Shown piece after piece: positions 35,654 through 48,500 of a DNA stretch of 64,000 bases. Origin of the DNA: Sphagnum compactum (taxonomy: Eukaryota; Bryophyta; Sphagnopsida; Sphagnales); assembly GCA_965153455.1 (NCBI GenBank), contig OZ234496.1:10005863-10069862 (forward strand), given 5' to 3'. Numbering within the stretch: position 1 is the first letter of the stretch; each line of letters begins with the position of its first letter. A program made the translations under genes and the position numbers. Under the pieces are notes generated by a model. The model saw only the letters and a list, made by a program, of their open reading frames with translations, was not told the DNA's origin and did no database searches.

Positions 35654-35830
35654 ATTAACCCAAACCACCACAAGCATAGATAAACCCAATTAACCAAACC
35701 ACCACCATGAGCATAACCAAACCATCACCGTGAGCATAAACAAAACCCAATTAACCAAACCACCACGAGCATAAATAAATAAACCCAATTAACCAAACCA
35801 AACCACCATGGGCATAAATAAACCCCAATT
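35654..35830. repeat. Imperfect minisatellite, five copies of a CCAAACCACCA-type unit
   Basis: The word GCATA within 'accac(c)a(c/t)gagcataaa' is found at 35674, 35711, 35734, 35769 and 35812, with 'cccaattaaccaaacc' between most copies. Unit length varies from 23 to 43 bp. Confidence 0.75.
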
Positions 35831-35848
35831 TTGTTTGTAAGCTTTGTG

Positions 35849-35962
35849 ACACAAGAAGTTACATACGTAAACTAGTAATGACCTCGTGGGTGGGCGAGCA
35901 GGTGACACAAGAAGAAGTTACATAAGTAAAACTAGTAATGACCTCGTGGGTGGGCGAGCAAG
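35849..35962. repeat. Tandem duplication of about 57 bp
   Basis: Both copies contain 'gacacaagaag', 'actagtaatgacctcgtggg' and 'tgggcgagca'. The second has a 3-bp GAA insertion and few other changes, so the duplication is recent compared with neighbouring repeats. Confidence 0.85.
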
Positions 35963-36150
35963 TGGACATTCCGTTTTGTGAAACAGCTTTGCAGCAGCAG
36001 CGACTGCACTGGCTTGTGTCAATCATTACATCTAGAAATGCCTTGGGTAGCAGGAGGGCATTACACCCTCAATCTCAAGCTCCGTCCCTTATTCACACAC
36101 TCATATATGTGTACATATTAGTTTTTTGGGTTTGGAATAATTAGCTTTCA

Positions 36151-36338
36151 TTTTAGCCCATTAACCCCTTTAAACAACATTAATCCCCAATTAGCCCGTT
36201 AACCCCTTTCGACAACATTAATTCCCAGCTTGTTAGCCTCCTTAACCCCATTAGACAATGTTAATAATCCCCAGATTCCTTTTCCTTTGCGCCAGTTAAC
36301 ACCACCCCTTACGACAACAATAATCCCCAAATCTCAAC
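36151..36338. repeat. Imperfect minisatellite, four copies of a TTAACCCC-type unit
   Basis: Four copies of 'ttagcccnttaaccccttt' followed by 'gacaacattaatccccaa' occur in a row, 38-60 bp each, with increasing divergence to the right. Confidence 0.75.
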
Positions 36339-36660
36339 ACAGATGAGGCCCACCACCCACAATGCACAAGGGTTGAGAGTTTACAATCAAAAGGCTTTTG
36401 CATCTTCGATCTGTTGTACGGTTGGAACGAGGTCACATCATGTTTCCATGGAATGCACCTCTTCTCTCTTTGCGTAAACAACACAAAAAAACTTGATGTG
36501 TTATGTGAAAGGTAGAATTGTCTTACTGAGTTAAAACTTATGAAGTAACACTACAAATAATTTTTTTACTTTTCTTTAAAACTGAGGATTGGTGGGCCAC
36601 ATTCATCTATCTAATGTAGCCTGACTCCACTACAACACTCCCAGAAATGCTACATTATAA

Positions 36661-36684
36661 GTAGTAGTAGTAGTAGTAGTAGTA
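36661..36684. repeat. GTA trinucleotide microsatellite
   Basis: Eight GTA units. A TA tract lies further on at 37,107-37,130. Confidence 0.9.
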
Positions 36685-37097
36685 AGGGCTACCCTATTTT
36701 GGGCTACCAAGCCAATTAATTGGAAAACAAAAGCCCTTTTCAGAATACTTTCACTTCTTCAGTGGTGATATATTTAACCAAGTTTAAACCATGCCAAGGC
36801 CACCCCAGGTTGGAATAGTAGCAAAGTTAGTAAATATCCTATTTTGTTGTTTGTGGGGTGGAGGATGAATACAACCCAAAAGAAAAAAGAGCAAAAAAAA
36901 AAAGAAAAAAAAAGGAAGAAATGGAGAATGAAAAGGGACCTCTAACCCTTAGCTCAACTACCAAACTAACTCTGGTGGGTTTTGGTTGGTTTAGGTTCCA
37001 AGCTAAAGAAACCATGGTAAATTTTTCCCACCAGGGGTTGGGAGTCCCCTTGCTCTTTCTTCTTGTTGGGGGTTCCTCTTTGCAATTGTTCTATTAA

Positions 37098-37130
<33 letters not shown>

Positions 37131-38640
37131 ACCACCAACAAGTCCTAGTTCAGTTAACCAATACAAGAAACTCCCAATCAAATGTCTCTCAAATGGTTCA
37201 TTAAAGAATGTGAGAAATTCCATGTAGAAAAATAAAATAATATCAATCAATTCTTTATTTTCCTTCACTAAATCTTCTTCTTTGAAAAATAAATAAATAA
37301 ATATCTTAAAAATTTCAACATTTCTACAAATAATTTAATTAGTTTGGAAAGCTACCAGGGTAAGTACTTCGGTAATAAACAAATCTAAAAAAATTAGTAA
37401 CATATTTTGGGTAGCTCCAAATCCTAAAGTAGCTAAAAAATACTTATCTCAATTCACAAATGCTAAATTACTGGAATAAAGATTTTTTTTCTTCCTAGTA
37501 TGTAGCCTCCTCTTATTAAAATAAATTTGAAAAATTAAATAAAATAGGCAAATCATATAGTAAAAACTTTGGTAGTTAAAGAAAGAAAGAAAGAAAGAAG
37601 GGTGTTAGGTATTTAAAAGGTGAACCACTAATAAGTTTGTTTTTTTTTTAAAAGAAAAAGGAAAAAAAGAAGAAAGAAGACAAAAAATAATAATATATGT
37701 TGCATTTGATGGGGATGTTCTGAATGGATGCACAATAATTTTTCACTTTTTCACAACTGCTAGTTACCTAACATTGCACCAACATCCATCCAATGATTAG
37801 ACAGTAAAAATTTCACGTGCACCGGACAATTTTATTTACCCTTCGAGATAGAAAGTCAAAACAATGTTATGGCAAAGTAAACTATTCATTTATAGTTTTT
37901 TTAATAATTAAAATTAATTAATCCCAAAGAGAGAAAAGTTTTTTTTGGTATTTGTCTACAAGGAGGATATGATGATGACATTGTTTCATAAGAAGCAAAG
38001 GAAAAGGAGGGGAAAAAAAAAGAAGGAAAATCTGATATCTTTCCATAAGAAAAAAAAAGAGAAAAAAAAATTGACATTGTCTCTTAAAGAGATTAAAAAG
38101 CAAAAAGCAAAAAAATGATATTCTAATCAGGGTTCTATTTTTCAGTTTTTTATATTAAAAGTTGGGAGGATATTCCAAAAAGAAAAGAAAATTTAATCAA
38201 AATTACACTAGAAAATGTTTTTCCCTAAAATTTTCCCATTTATTCAGGAAAAAAAAACCTAAAATTTTGTAACAAAGTATGTACAGAGTTGAATTTTTTG
38301 TATGAAGAGAAAGGAATAGAGGAGAAAGGAAACATGATATTCTTTGACAAGATGGGAGAAATTAAGAAAATCCAAATGAAAAGTTCAACAGAAACACGAA
38401 TTATTTTGCAAAAGAAATATCTTTTTTTTTCTGGGGGGCAGAAACGGGCAGTTGGCTGACTCCCGAAAATAACAATTAAACAAAAGAAGAAAGAATCTGG
38501 CAGCCAATAATCGCGTTGACATGTCTAAAGTTTTAATTCACTACTGCCCGTGGGGCCCGTCCGGCCGCGCGGCGCCGATTTCCGACGGTAAACATTTCTC
38601 CACGACGACGACGAGACCCGAGACACACAAAAGAGCGGTG
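36685..38640. other. AT-rich intergenic DNA, no gene seen
   Basis: Poly-A and AAG-rich tracts dominate. Composition changes at about 38,550-38,620 to a GC-rich segment (ccgcgcggcgcc), which may mark the start of the H+-ATPase upstream region. Confidence 0.5.
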
Positions 38641-38880
38641 GGTACAATCGTATAATACAGTGAAAAATATACGGAATCAATTGTACTATATACACATTTA
38701 CGTATAGATTATTTCAGAAAATATACATTTAATTGGTACATTTAAATACAATTTTGCATAGTATATGAAGACGTATTATACGAGAATGTGTTGTATTCAC
38801 AATAAAACCGTAATAGTTTCGTGTATTTATGTACATTAGTTCTGTATTGTACAGTCATGATACTCGTAAGTTTCTCATAT
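38641..38880. promoter_or_regulatory. AT-rich block with five GTAC cores upstream of the H+-ATPase gene
   Basis: GTAC occurs at 38642, 38683, 38736, 38831 and 38849; about one is expected by chance in 240 bp. The block also contains several CGTA words and is bracketed by 'atatacgga' at about 38,668 and 38,878. GTAC is the core bound by SBP/SPL-type plant factors, but function here is inference. It might also be a small insertion. Confidence 0.3.
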
Positions 38881-39103
38881 ACGGAGGGGAAAAGAGGGGA
38901 AGGCGGCGGAAAAGAGGAGGTTTAGGGTGTGAAAAGTGAAAACAATGGCCAACACAAACTACTACAGCACGTAAATATCGAAGTAGGTTAACAAACAGAA
39001 GAAAGACTAGGTAAGAAAGAAAGTAACGTCAAGGCGGCGGACGGGGGGAAACCAAAAGGAAGCGGGGGGACGGGCTGGAACGAAATTCACCAATTTACCA
39101 CAA

Positions 39104-39109
39104 TATAAA
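39104..39109 (+). promoter_or_regulatory. Candidate TATA box of the H+-ATPase gene
   Basis: TATAAA within 'caatataaacggg', with 'accaat' about 15 bp upstream, stands at the edge of the GC-richer segment. It would put the transcript start near 39,135 and give a leader of about 400 nt. Confidence 0.35.
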
Positions 39110-39186
39110 CGGGAGCCAAAAGCAGCCAAAAAGCTGCAGCCTGGCGCAGCCCTCGTCTCTCTGCCACCGTCTTCTGTGTACCGTAT

Positions 39187-39432
39187 ATGTACGCTCTGTT
39201 GTTGTGTTTCCAAGGCTCCTTTATCTCTCGTTGTCTGGTGTGTGTTGCAGTCGTCGCGGCCGCCGGCTGCTCCTTGTTCTGTTTGTTGTTGCAGAGTGCT
39301 TGCAGTCGCTGGAGCAGCAGGCACAGAGAGTGGGAGCAGGAGGGAAGAGGACGAGGAGGAGGAGGACGACAACAACAACAACAACAGAAGAGTGATGAGT
39401 GTGTTCGTGGCGTTGTTGCAACAAAGAAGTAG
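39187..39432 (+). other. Possible upstream ORF in the H+-ATPase leader
   Basis: An ATG at 39187 opens an 81-codon frame that closes before the main ATG at 39541. The coded peptide is rich in Cys and low-complexity Gly/Arg/Gln and is not conserved to my knowledge. Some plant H+-ATPase leaders carry regulatory uORFs. Whether this one is in the mRNA depends on the unproven transcript start. Confidence 0.3.
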
Positions 39433-39540
39433 CAGTATCGTGGTGGTGCTGGTGACGGGAGGCTGCGGGTTTGGTTGGTGAATCATATAAGCTGCACCAG
39501 CAGCTGTCTATATTGTCTGTCTGTTGCTGTTGCTGTTGCA

Positions 39541-42500
39541 ATGGCGGAGGCTAACAATAACGGTGCTAAGGAGCTTCCTAGCTTGCAAGATCTCAACAAC
39601 GAGACTGTTGATTTGGTAATCCATCCTGAGAACTGAAAGATTTTTTTTTCCCCCTGGCGCTGCTGAAATGGAAGTCCATACCTTTTAGTAGTAGTAGTAG
39701 TTGTTGTTGTTGTTGTGTGAACAAAGACTGAAAGAAAGATCTGCAAGTGCGATTTCGTAACATCTTCCGGGCTTTCTTCATTTCCGTGTGCTGGAAGTCC
39801 ACCTTGTTTGTTGTGTGAGCAAAGAGAAAAGAATGAAAGAACGATTTGCTAGTGCGATTTGGTAACATCCGAGCTCTATCTTCATTTCCTTGCGCTGGAA
39901 GTCCACCTTTTGTTGTTCGAGCAAAGAGAGAATAAGACTGAGAAATATTTGCAAGTGCGATTTGGTAACTTCGAGCTCTATCTTGATTTCCTCGTGCTGG
40001 AAGTTCACCTTTTTCGTTGTATGAGCAAAGAGAAAAGAATGAAAGAATGATTTGCAAGTGCGATTTGATAACATCCGACCTCCATCTTCATTTCCTCGCG
40101 CTGGAAGTCTCTACCTTTTTCTTGTGTGAGCAAAGAGACAAAGACTGAAAAAAAGATTTGCAAGTGCGATTTGGTAGCATCCCAGTTATCTTCATTTCCT
40201 CGCGCTGGTAGTCTCTACCTTTTTCTTGTGTGAGCAAAGAGAAAAAGACTGAAAGAAAGATTTGCAAAGTGCGATTTGGTAGCATGAGAGCTCTATCTTC
40301 ATTTCGTCGCGCTGGAAGTCCACCTTTTGTTGTGGGAGCAAAGAGAAAAAACAATGAAAGAATGCTTCGGAAACTTGTGCGAGACATGTGGTAAACATGC
40401 GGTTCTTCATTTCCTCGCAATGGAAGTCCATCTTTTGTTGTGTGAGCAAAGAGAAAAAAAGAATGAAAGAATGATGTGGAAGTGGCTTCAGCTCTGCAGC
40501 CCTTGTTTTGCTTTTGCTTTTACTACTGCCTGCTGTGGCTTCTTGTGCTTCTTGTTTTGTGTTGATGTCATGTTATTTCTTTGATATGTGTGCTGGGGAA
40601 TGATGAGGAGGAGTAGGGGAAAGTGCATCTGGTTGCTTCCTCATTAGTCTTCAAAAGATCAAGAAAGTTTTGGAATTCAAGAGGGAGGAGAGATGATGGC
40701 TTGGTTCTTCACATCTGTGTTTTCATTCGCCTAAAGCATTCGCAGTAAATGATGGATTCAGTGATGTGTGGAGGGGATGGGGGAATTTGGAAAATCTTCA
40801 TATCTGTTTCTGTGATGGCAAAAGAATTAGAGATTCGGGAGAACAGAGATGGTTGTAAGAAGTAGTGCTACAGGGTTTTTTCTTGATGCTTTGTTCCTTA
40901 AGGCTGCAGCTAAAATCAAGGCTTGGGAAAACAGCCATAGTGAATAATGCAGGGATGGAAAAGACTTAATCAGTTGAGGATTGCAGATAGTTGTGCCAGA
41001 AGGTCCAAGGCCACTGGTTTGCAAATCTCCAGTTTGTTTCTGGTGAAAGGTTTTGACAGACAAGGACAGAGGAAGAGAAGAGTGCATATGGAGTGGATAC
41101 AGAAAAAGTGACTGGCTGACTTGAGCTCAGAGAGCCAGTGTCCAACCACACCAGCATCACTACCACACAGGAGAAGACAGGAGCAGAGAAGAGAAAGTGT
41201 GTCTATGCATATGCTGCTGTGGTGTCTTATGAACCAATTTGGATGGGGATGGGGTACAGGAACACATTCCAGTTGAGGAGGTGTTTGCCCAGCTGAGATG
41301 TACGAAGGAGGGGCTCACCACAGATGAGGGCAACAACCGCCTCGCCATCTTTGGCTCGAACAAGTTAGAGGAGAAAGTGGTATGGTCAATGTCCATTTCG
41401 TTCCCCTTTTGTTGTACTTTGCTTACAGATACATTTAGATAGCAAGGAACGATACAGAGACTCCAGTTGTAAAGTATTATTGGCAGAGCCACCAATGTTG
41501 GATCCTCTTTCTACAATGACATCTAAAGTGGCACTTTTTCTTTGTTTCCTTCAGTTGAGAAGTCACATTCCCTGATTGTGTGGGAAGACACCTCGAGATG
41601 ACTGTCTGGATTGGACTTCTCTGATGAGCTTCTTGACTTCTGGTCTGTTGTGCAGGAAAACAAGTTTCTCAAGTTTCTGGGCTTCATGTGGAATCCATTG
41701 TCCTGGGTTATGGAGGCTGCTGCATTGATGGCTATTGTGTTGGCCAATGGACAGGCAAGCTGACCTATTTCCTTTTGTTGCTTTCTACTTTTTTTAATCC
41801 ATTTGCTTGTCTTTTTAGTTAATGTTTTCCTCTGACCCACTTCAGTTTCACCCTAACAGTGCTTTCATTTGAATCTCATCTGCAGGGCTTACCACCAGAT
41901 TGGGAAGATTTTTTGGGAATCCTAGTCTTGCTTCTTGTGAACTCAACTATAAGTTTCATTGAGGAGAATAATGCTGGCAATGCAGCAGCTGCCCTCATGG
42001 CTCATCTTGCACCAAAGACTAAGGTCCGTGCTTCTGTAGTGGCGTGTTCATTTCATCTGCCAAAACCAGAAGATTTTTTTGGTCAAACCTTAAGATGGAG
42101 AATGAAGAAAAGGCAAAATGAGGGTTCTCTTTGAATTATATGTCCCTTAGCCATGTGGACATGTTCTTTTGCTTCTTGTCATGAACTGTTTCTGTGCAGT
42201 TGTTGAGTATGATGCTCTTATAGTTCTTTTTCATGTCTCATTACAGTGTGGCTGTCTTTGACTCATACCATGGGAATTGTGCTGCTGTGATTTTGTTGTT
42301 GCTGTCAGGTGCTGCGTGATGGAAGGTGGTCTGAGCAGGAAGCTGTTATCCTAGTCCCTGGGGATATCATCAGCATTAAATTGGGTGACATCATCCCTGC
42401 TGATGCTCGCCTTCTTGAGGGAGATCCTTTGAAAATTGACCAGGTGCTACACAAATCTTTGTAGTGAGTAATACTAGTTCAGAATGCAAGGTTTCTAGTT

Positions 42501-45500
42501 GTTTATTGTCTTGAGGCATCTAACTTAGATATGTGATTTCAGATGATGAGACTGTTGGGTAACCTTTTAAGTTTGGATTATTCTCAACAAGGTGCCAACA
42601 ATCTGTGTTTCAAATGCAACATATCATGCAGCCTTTTATCTTCAAGAAAGAATTCTACTGTAATCTCTATTGATGATGGTGTTTGGTTGGCCAGTCTGCA
42701 CTGACTGGGGAGTCAATGCCAGCCACAAAGAAGCCAGGAGACGAGGTATTTTCTGGATCTACATGTAAGCAAGGAGAGATAGAAGCTGTCGTCATCGCCA
42801 CTGGTGTGCACACATTTTTTGGAAAGGCTGCTCACTTGGTTGACTCCACCAACAATGTTGGCCATTTCCAGAAGGTTCTTTCACTTTCTGTGCACCACTT
42901 CATCTAATGGTTCTTCTTGATTTCTGTGCCTCCTGAATGCCCAAAGTTGAAGTTGAAGTTTTTTTGTGGAATTTCTCTGCAATCTTATTGATGTTCTTGT
43001 CTGGTTTGGCACATTCTCCCTCCTTGTAGGCCTTCCTTTCTCTCATATCTTGTTTATGCTGACTATGCTGATCAGGATCTCATGGCATTTTGCAGGTGCT
43101 TACGGCAATTGGTAATTTCTGCATATGTTCAATTGCAATAGGCATTGTTATCGAAATCATTGTCATGTACCCCATCCAGAAGCGCAACTACCGAGCTGGA
43201 ATCAACAACCTATTGGTGTTGCTCATTGGTGGCATCCCTATCGCCATGCCCACAGTGCTCTCTGTTACCATGGCTATTGGTTCCCACAGACTCTCTCAAC
43301 AGGTTCTGCTTTTCTTCCTACATTTTTTTCTTTTTTGTTCCATCAGGTTTATGCGTACATAGGTGACAGAGCATATACACCTTATTGATTATAGGCTTGG
43401 TATTGTCAATTGACATGAAACTTTTTGTTGGAGACAGGGTGCTATTACAAAACGTATGACTGCTATTGAGGAGATGGCTGGAATGGACGTGCTTTGCAGT
43501 GACAAGACTGGAACACTTACCTTGAACAAGCTGACAGTTGATAAAAACCTTGTTGAGGTACTATTCGAACTGAGATTAGAATATTATTCTCTGTACTCAA
43601 AATTGCATCATTCTAATATTTCAATCACTTTGAAAAGTCTTCTTCTTTTACTTTAGCACATTAGCAGGGGAGGACTCTCATCTCAGTACAGAGATGATGG
43701 TTATCTGCACATGGTTTTGATGTTCTTTCACGATGTTTCCTTTCGTCATATGAACCTGTTTCAATTGTTACTGAACTCAGTCACGACCATTGATTGCAGG
43801 TATTCACCAGGGGAATTGACAAAGATATGGTGTGCTTACTAGCAGCTAGAGCATCAAGACTTGAAAATCAAGATGCCATTGATGCAGCCATTGTTGGAAT
43901 GCTGGCTGATCCCAAAGAGGTAAGAGCTAGACTCCCCCCGAGTAAAATTATTTGGGGAGAGGGGACCAGGTAGCTTTTTCATTGTTGTTTCCACAAGAGC
44001 TGTTTTATAAGGTTGTGTATCTCGGATGATTTGCAGGCACGTGCAAACATAACAGAGGTCCACTTCCTCCCATTCAACCCGGTAGACAAGCGTACAGCTC
44101 TGACTTACATTGACAGTGCTGATGGAAAGTGGTATCGTGCAAGTAAAGGTGCTCCTGAGCAGGTGCTGCCATGTCTCCTGAATTGTGTCTATAGATCTTC
44201 CAACATATGTAGTGTTTGCCAGATTCTATGCACATATGGAAATCACTCAAAAGAAGCCTTCTTCTATACAATGTTAAGATCTATTAGTGTTCCTACTGCA
44301 CCCCTGCCTGATAGTTGATGATCACATGTCCATGTCACCTGCTAGGAAGTAGATTTTGGGTGTGAAAATTTGTAAGTGTAGAAACAGTTGGTAATGGGAT
44401 GTGCTGCAGAACAAATGTTTGCCAGTCAAAACATATGTCACTTTTGAGCAGTGCTTTCATGATGTATGGTGTAGGTAAGAGCATTCATTTCAACGAGAAA
44501 TGCCCTTGTAGTGTGCCCTATTTCCTTGGTCAATACCTAAAGACCATCGGTTGGTGAGGGCTTTCTGGATTTGCAGATATTGGCTCTGGCTTACAACAAA
44601 GCAGAGATTGAGACAAGAGCACATTCTGTAATTGACAAATTTGCTGAGCGAGGACTTCGGTCATTGGGTGTTGCCAAACAGGCAAGTGCTCTTGATGCTC
44701 TATGTTGTTTCTCATCCTATGAATAGTAATTGGTTCTTTGCAATAGAGTTTCTAGCTCTCTTAAGCTACAACTTTTAACTCTGGGGCTTCACAAAGGCCA
44801 AGCTTATGCTTACCTTTATCAGTTTGTTTTATTCCTCAGTAGGCAGATGGGAAATAGACAGTTGTCATGCAAATATAGATGAGGAAGAATGTAAGAGGGA
44901 CAATGTTGACACTACAGACTCTGCACATCTCATATCTGGCAGCAACAGTCCAAGATATGGGAGAAGTTCATTTTTCTTTAGTCTTTGAATTTTAAGTGCC
45001 AAGAGTTCTTAATACCTGTAAGCATAGCTTTCAGTACTTGAACCATCCCTCTTGGAATCAGCAATTGTGGCTCGGGGTTGAACCATTTATATTTTTTCAA
45101 CAATACAGGAGATTCCAGAGAAAAGCAAAGAAAGTGCAGGAGGTCCTTGGGAATTTTGTGGGTTGTTACCTCTCTTTGATCCACCTCGCCATGACAGTGC
45201 CGAAACTATTCGCCGTGCTCTCAATCTTGGAGTGAATGTCAAAATGATCACAGGTACCTGGAACAGCTTGGGTAGCAAACATCCTGTCCTGCTGGTGTGT
45301 CTATGTTGTGTGCAGATACTTTGAACATGGAAGCAATTGGTTGCTGTGGCTTCATGCCAGTCTTTTCAAATTCATGTCAGTGACCTCAACAAAGCATTAA
45401 GTGTGAGCTTATTGAAACTGTGGGTGTGATAATGATCTACATTGCAGGTGACCAATTGGCAATTGGAAAGGAGACAGGCCGTCGGTTAGGGATGGGTACC

Positions 45501-48500
45501 AACATGTATCCGTCATCTTCTCTGCTGGGTCAGCACAAGGATGAATCTCTTGCTGCCTTGCCTATTGATGAGCTCATTGAGAAGGCAGATGGTTTTGCTG
45601 GCGTCTTTCCAGGTCATTACACACTCTAAAGGTTCACTATGGTTTTTGTACTAGCTGGAGTACATGCAACTTAAGTCCTTGAGGTTCATGTAAAATTTCA
45701 TTCTTGTTTCTTATTATTGCCAGGCAGGTCTGACAAGCAATGCAAATGTGGATAAACAGGGTGCTTGCATTCATCATTTTGCTGAGAATTATACTGGATT
45801 ATGAGTTTTTTTGTTGCACATCCCATCCATTTTCAGGAGGGGTAACCTCTTTTGATAACATGTTTAGATTTTGCTAATGGAAGGCTATTACTGTGTCTGC
45901 AGAGCACAAGTATGAGATCGTGAAGCGGTTGAAAGACAGGAACCATATTGTTGGAATGACCGGTGATGGTGTGAATGATGCTCCGGCATTGAAGAAAGCT
46001 GACATAGGTATCGCAGTTGCAGATGCTACAGATGCTGCTCGGAGTGCTTCAGACATTGTGCTAACAGAGCCTGGTCTCAGTGTCATTATTAGTGCTGTGC
46101 TGACAAGTCGTGCCATCTTCCAGCGTATGAAGAATTATACGGTAAATGAGCACTGATTCCCAACATCTAAGAAACAAGAACAAAGTGTGCATCATTACAG
46201 CTCTGGTGTCTGTAATTGCAATTGGTAACCTCATTCTATAACTAAGCAGCTGTCATGTGGGAATTGACTTCTGCCTGCAGATCTATGCTGTTTCTATCAC
46301 TATCCGTATTGTGGTAAGTGAAAATACTGGAACTCAAGAGGCATGACTTTCCTTTCTAATAACTTCTCCAAATGTATTGGTGGATTTATTCTGGCATTAG
46401 TTTGTACTGTGTACCATCAGCTTAATGCCCTTCTTTTTCTTGGTAGATGAGTAGTGCTACAATGCACCTTTTCTTGTGCCCAATAGCAATGGTTGCTTCT
46501 GAGAAAGATCATTTTCAATATTTGTTATGTCTAATTTCCTTTCTGCTGTGTGTCCTGTGAGATAACATCCCTGTGGGCTTTCAGCTTGGATTTTTGCTGC
46601 TGGCATTGATTTGGAAGTTCGACTTTTCTCCCTTCATGGTGCTCATCATCGCCATCCTTAATGATGGTATGTCACCATATACCATTGACAAGAACGTCAA
46701 TTCTACCATTCATTCAAGTACAGAGATGGTATATACCCCATGTGGAGCTATTTGTCCTCCATGGGGTTTTGGTCAGAATCTTTTTGTTGGACCTCTCCAT
46801 GGTTGAGTGTGTGGTGGAAATAGTTGGACCTTTTGTGTTTTTACAGCTGGTAACCTTTCTGGTTTCAGGTACAATCATGACTATTTCAAAAGATCGAGTA
46901 AAACCTTCGCCAATGCCTGATAGCTGGAAGCTGAAAGAAATTTTTGCAACTGGAGTAGTCCTTGGTGCCTACCTAGCTATGATGACTGTCATATTCTTCT
47001 GGGCCATTCATGAAACTGACTTCTTCCCAGTACGAATACCAATCTTGTCCACTCACACCATTTATTCTCACACTCAGCAGCTAATGTAGACTGTTGAAGC
47101 ATTACTGCTCCTCTAGGCACTTCAGATCAGGTCAATTTCCTTTCCGAGTTCTTGCAGTTGACATGGCTAAGTTGCCTGGTGAAAATAATGATGTGAATTT
47201 TTCTGTGGGATGGATGCAGAAGCACTTCCATGTTCGTTCCATTCGGTACAGCAATAGCCAGCTGACATCTGCTGTGTACTTGCAAGTCAGCATTGTGAGC
47301 CAGGCCCTCATTTTTGTGACCCGCTCTCGCAGTTGGTCTTTTGTTGAGCGACCAGGCCTCTTGCTCATGAGCGCCTTTGTTATTGCCCAACTGGTGGGTC
47401 ATTGTGTTCTTCCTTTGGACATTTGGCATTCTTATCTTTCTAGGATTTCTACAGTCTGAAGGAAATATCTTCCTGGTATCCTCTGCATAGATGGATTGCA
47501 CATGTATGCTCATATCTGATATGCAAGATGAGAATTCAGGCATCTGATGAGTGCCATATATACTTATCTACACCCACTGTTAGGAGCTGATGAAGGTGAT
47601 GGTCTGATATTTAATGATTGACACTCCAAAGGTTATGACCACACCCATTCTTCTCATGTTAGTTCCTAAGTGTTATTGTGGATTTTCTCTGAAGTTTCCA
47701 GAGATCTGATGAGTGCCACTGGGAATAGGACTGCAGATAGCAACATTTATTGCAGTTTATGCAACATGGGGATTTGCCAATGTCCGAGGCATTGGGTGGG
47801 GATGGGGTGGGATCATTTGGCTTTACAGCCTTGTTTTCTACTTGCCCCTTGACCCCATCAAGTTTGCGATTCGGTACATTCTGAGTGGGAGGGCGTGGGA
47901 CAACTTGTTGGATAGCAAGGTACCACCTCCTTTTCTGAAAATCAAAGACAGATTAGATGGGTTTTTACAGTCTTCTCGTCATAAGATTCCACTCAAGAAG
48001 TGTTTTTGTGGAGAACAGCAGTTCTTGTTACACATTCCATGTGCATTGGAGTATGAAGAGATAACGAAGTGTTCTTGACTCTCCTAGCAGTGATGAGAGA
48101 AGCTTTTTGTTTGGACATGAAAGCTGAATTTTAAGGATATGTCAAATCATGGGTGCAGACGGCATTTACACGGCATAAGAATTTTGGTAAGGAAGTTCGT
48201 GAGGCACAGTGGGCCACAGCACAACGAACTTTGCATGGTCTCCATCCGGCTGGGGTGGAGAATGCCCCTAGTGGCTCCAAGGAATCTCTTGGTGATATGG
48301 CCGATCAGGCTAAGAGACGTGCTGAGATTGCCAGGTCTGTCCTCTACTCACTACCACTTGCATATCTTCCTCTTGCTGCAAGCTTCTGAGCATGCCCTGT
48401 CCTTGCTCTTTCCTCCTAATAGTCATTACAAAAGATCCTAAGGGACCTTTTTCTGTCAGTATCTGTCAACCATGCAAAGTGAGCAATTGTGATGTGATGA

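Noticed and set aside
39007-39486. Minus-strand frame of 159 codons before the H+-ATPase
   Set aside because: It is antisense to the leader and consists of Ser, Thr and Leu runs from trinucleotide repeats, with no known motif.
39593-40420. Several minus-strand open frames of 85-154 codons
   Set aside because: They are generated by the minisatellite unit in H+-ATPase intron 1; they repeat one another in different frames.
47030-47219. Extra exon with [16 protein letters not shown] between H+-ATPase exons 17 and 18
   Set aside because: Joining 47029 to 47220 keeps phase 0 and gives [13 protein letters not shown] as in the family, while including the segment needs a non-GT donor or a frame break.
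48139-48441. Alternative frame of 100 codons over H+-ATPase exon 20
   Set aside because: It is a shadow of the real C-terminal exon, which is confirmed by the conserved [13 protein letters not shown] sequence.
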